Of a stretch of DNA of 6,936 nucleotides, positions 1-5,402 are shown one piece after another. Origin of the DNA: SCTD01 sp036675425 (GTDB lineage: Bacteria; Actinomycetota; Actinomycetes; Mycobacteriales; SCTD01); contig JAKFFB010000076.1 of the NCBI GenBank assembly GCA_036675425.1, positions 1-6,936 of the forward strand, in the 5' to 3' direction. The notes below the pieces were generated by a model. That model did no database searches. It saw nothing but the letters and a program-made list of their open reading frames with translations, and was not told the DNA's origin. Position numbers and translations under genes: made by a program. Numbering within the stretch: the first letter of the stretch is position 1; every line of letters begins with the position of its first letter.

Positions 1-426
1 ACCTGCGCCTGCAACCTCGGGCCCTGCTGCCGACGGCACCACCGGGTCAAGCAGCTCGGCTGGACCAAGACCCGCGGCACCGACGCCGTCGTCACCTGGA
101 CCGACCCCACCGGCCGCCGCTGGCGCTCCCCGAGCCCGCACCAGCCACCGCAACCCGCCCTGCGCCCCCCGCCGCCGATCCCCAGCCCGCACCCCTGGGA
201 CCAGCTCAGCCCCGACGAGCTCGACAACGAGCTCTGGCACCTCGACCTGCTCCCCGACGACCAGGGCCCCTGGACCACCCCGCAGGACATCGAGCCCGCC
301 GACGACCACGACCGGCTCGCCGAACGCATCCTGCGCAACGACCTCACCTGGACTCTCGACCTCGACGACCCCCACCGCTGGTTGTCCCAGGGTGAGGAGC
401 GTCCGCGGACATCGAGCCGCTACTAG
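1..426 (+). CDS. HNH endonuclease-like protein (13E12/DUF222 type), C-terminal part
   Basis: The frame is open from the first base to TAG at 424-426, giving 141 visible residues; the N-terminus lies outside the window. Visible residues 1-21 contain the end of an HNH nuclease fold: a Cys/Asn-rich run (CACNLGPCC), then RRHHRVKQ and a Trp. This matches the usual NL..LCRRHHRLK ending of the actinobacterial 13E12-repeat/DUF222 HNH proteins. A short TW.DP.GR.W segment follows (residues 32-41), also typical of this family after the HNH motif. The rest is a Pro-rich linker (about 44-70) and an acidic Asp/Glu/Leu-rich tail. These proteins are multicopy in actinobacteria, and their biological role is mostly unknown; some may be linked to mobile DNA, but nothing here shows that. 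Nuclease activity cannot be judged because the first catalytic residues are missing from view. Confidence 0.8.
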   Translation, partial: TCACNLGPCCRRHHRVKQLGWTKTRGTDAVVTWTDPTGRRWRSPSPHQPPQPALRPPPPIPSPHPWDQLSPDELDNELWHLDLLPDDQGPWTTPQDIEPADDHDRLAERILRNDLTWTLDLDDPHRWLSQGEERPRTSSRY

Positions 427-429
427 CGT
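424..429 (+). promoter_or_regulatory. Predicted -10 element of a leaderless promoter for the IMPase-family gene
   Basis: TAGCGT fits the actinobacterial -10 consensus TANNNT. Seven bases separate it from the GTG at 437, so transcription would begin at or next to that start codon, as in leaderless mRNAs. Its first three bases are also the stop codon of the HNH gene. No good -35 hexamer is visible about 17 bases upstream. There is no Shine-Dalgarno sequence before 437, which supports the leaderless reading. This is inferred from sequence alone. Confidence 0.45.
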
Positions 430-436
430 CGGTTCC

Positions 437-1258
437 GTGACGCCGGACAGCGCGGACGTGGAGTCGCTCCTGCGGGAGGTGGCAGAGGCAGCAGTCCTGC
501 CCCGGCACCGCCGTCTGATCGACGGCCAGGTCGAGGAGAAGTCGCCGGGCGAGGTCGTCACCGTGGCTGACCGCGAGGCAGAGGTACTGCTGTCGGCAGG
601 CTTGTCCCGGCTGCTGCCAGGCGTCCCTGTCCTCGGGGAGGAGGCGGCTTCCTCTGATCCAGCCCTGCTGCGTCTGCTCACGACGAACCAGCGCTGCTGG
701 CTCATCGACCCCATCGACGGGACCGCGAACTTCGTCGCAGGCTTGGACGATTTCGCGATGATGATTGCGCTCGTCCAAGGCGGAGAGACGGTCGCAGCGT
801 GGATTCACCATCCCGTCTCCGGCACGACCTACCGCGCCGAGCGCGGCGGCGGGGCATACCGGGACGACGACCGCCTGGTCGTCAGTGATGCCGGACGACC
901 GGTCTCGGAGCTCCGCGGCATCGCGCTCACACGCTTCCTGTCACCGCCTCAGAAGGCTGCCGTCGAGGACGCGTCCGCCAGGATGAGCCACGTTGCTCAC
1001 GGTGTAGCAGCAGCCGGAATCGAGTACCCCCGCATCACGACGGGGAGCCTGGACTTCGCGCTGTTCTGGCGGACGCTGCCGTGGGACCACGCACCCGGGA
1101 CGTTGCTCGTGACCGAGGCCGGGGGCCTCGCCGCGCATCTCGACGGACAGCGGTACCGGCCAGGAAGGTCTCAGGAGGGTCTGCTGGTCGCAGGCGGCGA
1201 GGCGTGCTGGACCGACGTCCAGCAGGCCTTCGACCTCGCCTCGTCCGAGCGCTTGTGA
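437..1258 (+). CDS. Inositol monophosphatase family protein
   Basis: This 273-residue protein belongs to the Mg2+-dependent, Li+-sensitive phosphomonoesterase superfamily (inositol monophosphatase, fructose-1,6-bisphosphatase, CysQ, HisN-type histidinol phosphatase). Visible motifs in order are: the KSPGEVVTVADRE segment (K35, T42, D45); the metal-binding GEE at 67-69; DPIDGT at 91-96 with N98, the hallmark metal/phosphate site; and the C-terminal WDHAPG at 216-221. All expected metal ligands are present, and the length is normal, so it should be an active cytosolic phosphatase. The substrate cannot be read from sequence: inositol-1-phosphate, histidinol phosphate and other small phosphate esters are all possible. 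I chose GTG 437 because a TANNNT -10 lies seven bases upstream and the family-like sequence begins there. An in-frame GTG at 392 would add 15 residues and overlap the HNH gene by 35 bases, with no ribosome-binding site. The gene converges on the histidine phosphatase gene. Confidence 0.9.
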   Translation: MTPDSADVESLLREVAEAAVLPRHRRLIDGQVEEKSPGEVVTVADREAEVLLSAGLSRLLPGVPVLGEEAASSDPALLRLLTTNQRCWLIDPIDGTANFVAGLDDFAMMIALVQGGETVAAWIHHPVSGTTYRAERGGGAYRDDDRLVVSDAGRPVSELRGIALTRFLSPPQKAAVEDASARMSHVAHGVAAAGIEYPRITTGSLDFALFWRTLPWDHAPGTLLVTEAGGLAAHLDGQRYRPGRSQEGLLVAGGEACWTDVQQAFDLASSERL

Positions 1259-1308
1259 GGGTTCGAAGCGGGCGCTCCCGGATCGAGTGACGTGCGCGCC
1301 GCGCTGGG
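1259..1308. other. Short convergent intergenic gap, no clear terminator
   Basis: Fifty bases separate the ends of two converging genes. The only self-complementary pieces are a 4-bp stem (CGGG/CCCG near 1270-1281) and a GCGC-rich run near 1294-1303. Neither is followed by a T tract on either strand, so no intrinsic terminator can be supported. Confidence 0.5.
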
Positions 1309-1953
1309 CTAGCGGTAGGTGACCAGGTCCCGCCGGTCCTCGAAGTGCGCGTGGTCGTTGAAGGCCACCAGGCTGATCCCGCCGCTGCCGACGACGAGCT
1401 TGGTGATGGCACCGTTCATGGTGACCCGGTTCAGCCCGACGACGCCTGCGGAGCCGACGCCGAGGAGCCTGGACGCGACTGCAGCGATGACTCCGCCGGA
1501 GGTGAAGACCACGGCGTCCTGGCCGGGCGCCAGCGAGTCCACGATCGCCTGGAGTGCGTCCATCGCCCCTCCCGAGAAGGACGACCAGTCACCGGCAGGA
1601 TCCGACACCCACGCCGCGAGCGCCTGGTCGAGCAGCACCTGCACGCCCTTGGACGTGCCGTCGTGCGCGGCGTCCTCGGCGACGTAGCGCTTGAGCAGGT
1701 CGAGGTGGTCGTACTCGTCCCAGCGGGCATCTGTCGCCGGCTGGGCTTCGAGATTGGCGAAGGACAAGGCGATCTCGGCGGTGTCGCGCTGCCGCAGCAG
1801 CGAGCCGCACACCACCACGGGGGAGCGGAGCGCGCGGCGGGCGAGCTCCGAGCCGACCACGCGCGACTGCTCGCGACCGACGTCGGAGAGCACGTCGTAG
1901 TCGTCGGAGCCGAAGGACGCCTGGCCGTGCCGGACCAGCAGGACGACGGGCAT
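1309..1953 (-). CDS. Histidine phosphatase family protein (phosphoglycerate mutase-like)
   Basis: This 214-residue protein opens with the branch signature LLVRHGQASFG: R8, H9 (the phosphohistidine nucleophile) and G10. The second conserved arginine region is GSLLRQRDTAE (R54/R56, E60), and WDEYDHLDLL (78-87) supplies the acidic segment. The usual second catalytic His, found in a SHGG-like motif near the C-terminus, is replaced: the matching stretch reads VVFTSGGVIAA (S152, G153, G154). The C-terminal AFNDHAHFED (197-206) carries other histidines. It should act on a small phosphorylated molecule or phosphoprotein in the cytosol; the substrate is unknown. The ATG overlaps the stop of the upstream kinase gene by one base (TGATG), so the two are almost certainly cotranscribed and translationally coupled. 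A weak GGGGA sequence lies about eight bases before the start. Confidence 0.88.
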   Translation of the reverse strand: MPVVLLVRHGQASFGSDDYDVLSDVGREQSRVVGSELARRALRSPVVVCGSLLRQRDTAEIALSFANLEAQPATDARWDEYDHLDLLKRYVAEDAAHDGTSKGVQVLLDQALAAWVSDPAGDWSSFSGGAMDALQAIVDSLAPGQDAVVFTSGGVIAAVASRLLGVGSAGVVGLNRVTMNGAITKLVVGSGGISLVAFNDHAHFEDRRDLVTYR

Positions 1954-3023
1954 CAGCCGATCCCCGCGATGCGGCGGCACCGCTCGTCGAGGTAGCTGAC
2001 GAAGAACCAGAAGTCCTTGAACGCCGGGTTGGTCGTCTGACCGTGGTGGTAGCGGAAGTAGATCTGCTGCACGATGCCGGCCAGCCGGAACAGGCCGAAC
2101 ACCTCGTAGAACGTCCAGTCGTCGACGGCCAGCCCGGTGCGCGAGCGGTAGTGGTCGACGACCTCGGCGCGGGTCGGCATCCCCAACAGGTCGGTCGGCT
2201 GGCGCTTCGAGATCCTCATCATGTCGTCGTCGTCGGCCTGCACCCAGTAGGCCAGCGCGCCGCCGAGGTCCATCAGCGGGTCGCCGAGCGTCGCCATCTC
2301 CCAGTCGAGGACGCCGACCACGTGCAGGTCGGCGTCCAGCACGAGGTTGTCGAGCCGGAAGTCGTTGTGCACCAGACAGGTTGCGACGTCCGCGGGTTGC
2401 TGGGCGTCCAGCCACGCCATGACCGCTTCGAAGTCCGGGACGTTCTCGGTGCGTGCCTTGCGGTAGCGCTCGGACCAGCCGGCCACCTGCCGGCCGACGT
2501 AGCCGAGCCCCTTGCCGAGGTCGCCGAGCCCGGCGGCGACCGCGTCCACCTGGTGCAGCTCGATCAGGCTGTCGACCGCTCGGAAGCCGAGGGACCGCGC
2601 CTGCTCGGCGGAGACCGAGAGACCGGACGGCAGCTTCCCGCGCAGGATCGTCCCCTCCACCCGCTCCATCACGTAGAAGTCGGCGCCGAGCACCGCCGGG
2701 TCGTCGCAGAAGGCGACCATCGTCGGGACGTACGGGTAGACCGGCCCGAGCGCGGCCTGCACCCGGTGCTCGCGCCGCATGTCGTGCGCCGAGGCGGCCT
2801 TCTGCCCGGCAGGTGGCCGGCGCAGCACGAGGTCCCGGAACGGGTAGCTCAGGAGGTAGGTGAGGTTCGACGCCCCACCGCCGAACTGGCGAACCACCGG
2901 AGGCGCGTCCCCAAGCCCCTCCACCCGGGACGACAGCCAGGCGTGCAGCGCCGCGACGTCGAAGGCGTCCTCGTCGCGCAGGTCGCGGGGCTCGTCGGCG
3001 AAGGCGGCGGGGGAGGTGGTCAC
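1953..3023 (-). CDS. Phosphotransferase family protein (APH fold, ACAD10/LvaA-like)
   Basis: This 356-residue kinase-like protein has the aminoglycoside-phosphotransferase fold. Visible landmarks are: a nucleotide-binding loop GGGASNLTYLL (48-58); DLVLRRPP in strand 3 (64-71); YVMERVEGTILR in the hinge (117-128); the catalytic loop HNDFRLDN (H219, D221, N226); and LDWEMATLGDP (D240 as metal ligand, 239-249). The sequence style and length match the family related to the N-terminal domain of ACAD10/ACAD11 and to bacterial LvaA, which phosphorylate 4-hydroxyacyl-CoA before phosphate elimination. In mycobacteria similar proteins have been labelled FadE36 although they are not dehydrogenases. Drug resistance is unlikely. 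No acyl-CoA dehydrogenase is in the window, so the substrate is inference. The start is GTG 3023, because AGGA sits eight bases upstream (GGCAGGA) and conserved sequence begins soon after; the open frame extends much further upstream but has no protein-like content there. It is coupled by TGATG to the phosphatase gene downstream. Confidence 0.9.
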   Translation of the reverse strand: MTTSPAAFADEPRDLRDEDAFDVAALHAWLSSRVEGLGDAPPVVRQFGGGASNLTYLLSYPFRDLVLRRPPAGQKAASAHDMRREHRVQAALGPVYPYVPTMVAFCDDPAVLGADFYVMERVEGTILRGKLPSGLSVSAEQARSLGFRAVDSLIELHQVDAVAAGLGDLGKGLGYVGRQVAGWSERYRKARTENVPDFEAVMAWLDAQQPADVATCLVHNDFRLDNLVLDADLHVVGVLDWEMATLGDPLMDLGGALAYWVQADDDDMMRISKRQPTDLLGMPTRAEVVDHYRSRTGLAVDDWTFYEVFGLFRLAGIVQQIYFRYHHGQTTNPAFKDFWFFVSYLDERCRRIAGIG

Positions 3024-3086
3024 CCCGTCGATCCTGCCGGACTGTCGCTCGTGCACGACCGGCAGGTCGTCGGGCAGGATGCCGGC
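3024..3086. promoter_or_regulatory. Divergent intergenic region with inverted repeats
   Basis: These 63 bases separate the divergent kinase and membrane-protein starts. A perfect 8-bp inverted repeat, CCTGCCGG (3033-3040) and CCGGCAGG (3059-3066), is spaced by 18 bases. ATCCTGCC (3031-3038) also pairs with GGCAGGAT (3073-3080); part of that match comes from the Shine-Dalgarno sequences of both genes (GGCAGGA on each strand). The region must hold both promoters or be crossed by upstream transcripts, but I see no convincing TANNNT -10. An operator role for the repeat is possible and unproven. Confidence 0.4.
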
Positions 3087-3362
3087 GTGGACGCCGTCGA
3101 CACCGCCCTGCTGTTCGGCTACGTGCTGGCCGTGCCCTTCACGATCGTCCCGCCCGGCTGGCAGCGGCTGTGGCGCCGCCGCGAGGTCGAGCTGCTCGCG
3201 ACCGTGCTGGTCGGCCTGGCCGTCGTCACCGGCGCCTGGCTGGCCCGCGACGCGGCAGCGGTCGCTGCCGCCCACGCCGCAGCCCTCGTCGGGCTGACCG
3301 TCGCCTGGGTGCGGGCAGGGAAGCGTCAGGTGGGGACGACCGCGCAGGCGTCCGTGCTGTAG
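3087..3362 (+). CDS. Small predicted integral membrane protein, 91 residues
   Basis: I do not recognise this protein as a named family. It starts at GTG 3087, with a good ribosome-binding site (GGCAGGA, seven bases upstream), and nearly every codon ends in G or C, as in neighbouring real genes. It has three hydrophobic stretches: about 6-24 (ALLFGYVLAVPFTIVPPG), 36-53 (LLATVLVGLAVVTGAWLA) and 56-75 (Ala-rich). A basic segment (RLWRRRE, 27-33) sits after the first and RAGKRQ (76-81) after the last. By the positive-inside rule both loops would be cytoplasmic, which fits poorly with three full spans; the first or third may be re-entrant or loosely inserted. The reverse-strand frame here is compositionally unprotein-like, which supports the plus frame. 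The last 37 bases overlap the end of the convergent carboxymuconolactone decarboxylase gene. The function is unknown. Confidence 0.65.
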   Translation: MDAVDTALLFGYVLAVPFTIVPPGWQRLWRRREVELLATVLVGLAVVTGAWLARDAAAVAAAHAAALVGLTVAWVRAGKRQVGTTAQASVL

Positions 3363-3880
3363 CCCTGCGACACCAGCCCCAGCGCGCCGTTGAAGCGCGA
3401 CCGCTCGTTCTCCAGCGCGATCATCATCGCCAGCTCGACCACCGCCTTCTCGCCCAGCGCCGCGACGAGCGAGGCGACCAGGTCGTCGGTCACCTCGAGG
3501 GGCGTGCGCGAGGCAGCCTCGGCGTACTCCAGGCACAGTCGTTGATCGGTTGTGTAGACGTCGCTGTCGCGCCAGCGGTGCAGGTCGCGCAGCTGCTCCG
3601 CGGTGACGCCCTCGTCCTTCGACAGGAACGACCCGAAGTCGATGCACCACGGGCAGCCGATCACCTGCGCGGCACGGATGACCGCCAGGCTCTTGCAGGT
3701 CCGGTCCAGCGCCTTCCACCGCGCCACCGCCGACTCGTGCCGGATGGTCGCCATCATGACGCCGGGGTGGTGCGCCCAGACAGTCAGCGGCTCCGGCACC
3801 TTGCCGAACCGGCGCCGCGAGACGGCGTAGGCGATGCGGGCCAGCGGCCCGGGGGAGTCGACGGGAGCGATGCGCGGCAT
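3326..3880 (-). CDS. Carboxymuconolactone decarboxylase/AhpD-like family protein, likely ECF41 target
   Basis: This 184-residue protein is of the CMD/AhpD superfamily. The core is KSLAVIRAAQVIGCPWCIDFGSF (63-85), with the CxxC pair C76 and C79 that serves as a redox site in AhpD-like members. The His expected four residues after the second Cys is Gly83. A second helical stretch, LVASLVAALGEKAVVELAMMIALEN, matches the family's C-terminal part. The protein is probably a cytosolic redox or peroxide-related enzyme; decarboxylase activity is not implied. CMD genes are among the known partners and targets of ECF41 sigma factors, and the gene lies directly downstream of one, behind a matching promoter. 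The start is ATG 3880, preceded by GAGAGG seven bases upstream. An in-frame GTG at 3910 would lie almost on the predicted transcription start and lacks a ribosome-binding site. Confidence 0.88.
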   Translation of the reverse strand: MPRIAPVDSPGPLARIAYAVSRRRFGKVPEPLTVWAHHPGVMMATIRHESAVARWKALDRTCKSLAVIRAAQVIGCPWCIDFGSFLSKDEGVTAEQLRDLHRWRDSDVYTTDQRLCLEYAEAASRTPLEVTDDLVASLVAALGEKAVVELAMMIALENERSRFNGALGLVSQGYSTDACAVVPT

Positions 3881-3887
3881 GGCGGGA

Positions 3888-3893
3888 CCTCTC
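3888..3893 (-). promoter_or_regulatory. Ribosome-binding site that sets the CMD-like gene start; overlaps a palindrome
   Basis: On the minus strand GAGAGG lies seven bases before ATG 3880. It overlaps TCTCGCGAGA (3890-3899), a perfect 10-bp palindrome in the 5' leader. The site favours ATG 3880 over the upstream GTG at 3910. A regulator bound to the palindrome could affect initiation, but nothing else shows this. Confidence 0.6.
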
Positions 3894-3916
3894 GCGAGAA
3901 GCAGTGACACCCCTAC

Positions 3917-3943
3917 GACGAGGCAGCCCTCAGATCTGTGACA
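3917..3943 (-). promoter_or_regulatory. ECF41-type promoter for the CMD-like gene
   Basis: Read on the minus strand, TGTCACA (3943-3937) is followed after exactly 16 bases by CGTC (3920-3917). This matches the -35 (TGTCACA) and -10 (CGTC) reported for ECF41 sigma factors, as I recall that literature. The -35 lies inside the final Leu-Ser-Gln codons of the sigma gene, and its stop codon is in the spacer. Transcription would start near 3910, leaving a leader of about 30 bases before ATG 3880. No second TGTCACA occurs elsewhere in the window on either strand. Confidence 0.8.
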
Positions 3944-4766
3944 GCTTCTCGGGATTGGCCACGATCTGCAGCCCCGTCACCCGCTCGCCCACGTCGAGGG
4001 CGAAGACCTGCGTCACGACGTCGCCGGCGCGTACGACGAGGCAGTCCGCGCCGTTGACCTCCTCCACCTCCATCGTCACGCCGTCCGGCACACGTGTGCC
4101 GAGCCCGATGAGGAAGCGCGCCACCCGGTCGGCGCCGCGCACCGGCCGGCGGGCGGCCGACACGACCCCGCCGCCGTCCGACACGAGCACCGCGTCGTCG
4201 GTCAGCAGCGCAGTGAGGCCGGGCACGTCGGCCGATGCGACCGCCACCATCAGCCGGTCGAGCAGCTCGCGGCGTCCCGCCCGTGACGGCTGCGGCAGGT
4301 CCTCGCCGAGCTTGCCGCGCGCTCGCGAGTGCAGCTGCCGGCACGCCGCCGCAGAACGACCCACCGCGGAAGCCACCTCGTCGTACGGCAGGGCGAAGGC
4401 CTCCCGCAGCACGAAGACCGCGCGCTCGGCGGGGCTGAGCCGCTCGAGCACCAGCAGGAAGCCGATGGACAGCGAGTCGCGCAGCTCTGCGGTGTCGAGC
4501 GGTCCCATCGCGCCGTCGGCGGCGTGCACCGGCTCGGGCAGCCACGGTCCGACGTAGGACTCGCGGCGGACCCGCGCGGATCGCAGCGAGTCCAGGGAGA
4601 TCCGCGTGACGACGGTGCGCAGCCAGGCAGCCGGGTTCTGCACGTCAGCCGCCGAGGACCAGCGGACCCAGGCCTCCTGGACGGCGTCCTCGGCGTCCGC
4701 CCACGAGCCCAGCAGCCGGTAGGCAAGGCCGAGCAGGACCGGCCGCTGCTCCTCGAAAGCGCCCAT
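3930..4766 (-). CDS. sigJ: ECF41-group RNA polymerase sigma factor with C-terminal SnoaL-like domain (SigJ-like)
   Basis: This 278-residue sigma factor is longer than a plain ECF sigma (about 180-200) because of a fused regulatory domain. Region 2 spans about 4-67 (LAYRLLGSWADAEDAVQEAWVRW, then NPAAWLRTVVTRISLDSLRS). The linker contains WLPEP (75-79). Region 4 spans about 94-152 (RLSPAERAVFVLREAF, then the helix-turn-helix around YDEVASAVGRSAAACRQLHSRAR). The NTF2/SnoaL-like domain (about 165-278) carries DGGG (197-200) and NPEKL (271-275). WLPEP, DGGG and NPxKL are the ECF41 signatures. In studied members the C-terminal domain replaces an anti-sigma factor and controls activity, and no anti-sigma gene is present here. 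The stop of scoB (TAG) directly precedes ATG 4766 with no gap and no nearby ribosome-binding site, so translation is probably coupled to scoB. The symbol sigJ reflects family resemblance, not proven orthology. Confidence 0.93.
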   Translation of the reverse strand: MGAFEEQRPVLLGLAYRLLGSWADAEDAVQEAWVRWSSAADVQNPAAWLRTVVTRISLDSLRSARVRRESYVGPWLPEPVHAADGAMGPLDTAELRDSLSIGFLLVLERLSPAERAVFVLREAFALPYDEVASAVGRSAAACRQLHSRARGKLGEDLPQPSRAGRRELLDRLMVAVASADVPGLTALLTDDAVLVSDGGGVVSAARRPVRGADRVARFLIGLGTRVPDGVTMEVEEVNGADCLVVRAGDVVTQVFALDVGERVTGLQIVANPEKLSQI

Positions 4767-5402
4767 CTACAGGGCGATCACGAGCTCCGGCTCGGTGGCT
4801 GCTCGGACGTCGTCGACGCTCACCCCAGGAGCGGTCTCGCGCAGCACGAGCCCCTCGGGCTCGACGTCGATGACGGCCAGGTCGGTGATGATGCGCTGGA
4901 TGCAGGCCTTGCCGGTCAGCGGCAGCGAGCACTCGCGCACGATCTTGTGACCGCCGCCCTTGGCGGTGTGCTCCATCATCACGAGCACGCGCTTGGCGCC
5001 GTGGACGAGGTCCATCGCGCCGCCCATCCCCTTGACCATCTTGCCGGGGATCATCCAGTTGGCGAGGTCGCCGTTCTGCGCGACCTGCATCGCGCCGAGG
5101 ATCGCCACGTCGACGTGCCCGCCGCGGATCATCGAGAACGACGTGGCGCTGTCGAAGTAGGACGCGCCCGGCAGGACGGTGACCGTCTCCTTGCCGGCGT
5201 TGATGAGGTCAGCGTCGACCCTGTCCTCGGTCGGGTAGGGCCCGACGCCGAGGATGCCGTTCTCGGACTGCAGCACGACGTGCACCCCGTCCGGGACGTG
5301 GTTCGGCACCAGGGTCGGCAGGCCGATGCCGAGGTTGACGTACTGCCCGTCCTCGAGCTCCTGCGCCACCCGCGCCGCGAGCTGGTCCCTCGTCAGCGCC
5401 AT
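4767..5402 (-). CDS. scoB: 3-oxoacid (succinyl-CoA:3-ketoacid) CoA-transferase subunit B
   Basis: This 211-residue beta subunit contains the GQYVNLGIGLPTLVPN stretch (19-34) and QSENGILG (45-52), where E47 is the expected catalytic glutamate that forms the glutamyl-CoA thioester. Further conserved parts are INAGKETVTVLPGASYFDSATSF, RGGHVDVAILGAMQV and DLANWMIPGKMVKGMGGAMDLV, all diagnostic of SCOT-type class I CoA-transferases. With subunit A it would move CoA from succinyl-CoA to acetoacetate or another 3-oxoacid (for example 3-oxoadipate), feeding the product into thiolysis. No pcaIJ-linked protocatechuate genes are nearby, so the exact acid is open. The ATG overlaps the scoA stop by one base (TGATG), and its own TAG is followed at once by the sigma-factor ATG. 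The length is normal for the subunit. Confidence 0.93.
   Translation of the reverse strand: MALTRDQLAARVAQELEDGQYVNLGIGLPTLVPNHVPDGVHVVLQSENGILGVGPYPTEDRVDADLINAGKETVTVLPGASYFDSATSFSMIRGGHVDVAILGAMQVAQNGDLANWMIPGKMVKGMGGAMDLVHGAKRVLVMMEHTAKGGGHKIVRECSLPLTGKACIQRIITDLAVIDVEPEGLVLRETAPGVSVDDVRAATEPELVIAL

Noticed and set aside
1..426. Mobile element or homing endonuclease insertion at the left edge
   Set aside because: HNH proteins of this kind are common chromosomal genes in actinobacteria; no repeats, intron borders or transposase are visible in the part shown.
392..436. Upstream GTG start for the IMPase-family protein
   Set aside because: It adds Arg/Ala-rich residues unlike the family, overlaps the HNH gene, has no ribosome-binding site, and would place the likely -10 inside the coding sequence.
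1953..3023. Aminoglycoside resistance gene
   Set aside because: The APH fold is present, but the sequence resembles the ACAD10/LvaA-like metabolic family, and nothing around it suggests a resistance cassette or mobile element.
2043..3086. Long plus-strand open frame opposite the kinase gene
   Set aside because: It is a high-GC shadow: the kinase motifs are clear on the other strand, and this frame has a Val/His/Arg/Gly-biased composition with no family signature. Only its end, from GTG 3087, looks real.
3024..3719. Long N-terminal extension of the kinase frame on the minus strand (232 more codons)
   Set aside because: The extension is rich in Arg, Gly, Ala and Asp without any domain pattern, runs antisense through the small membrane gene and part of the CMD-like gene, and has no reason to be translated when GTG 3023 has its own ribosome-binding site.
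3904..3909. Second TGTCAC on the minus strand as another ECF41 promoter
   Set aside because: The seventh base differs (T, not A), and no CGTC occurs about 16 bases downstream; the sequence there is the CMD ribosome-binding site and start.
3881..3910. Upstream GTG start (3910) for the CMD-like protein
   Set aside because: It coincides with the predicted transcription start and lacks a ribosome-binding site, whereas ATG 3880 has GAGAGG at seven bases.
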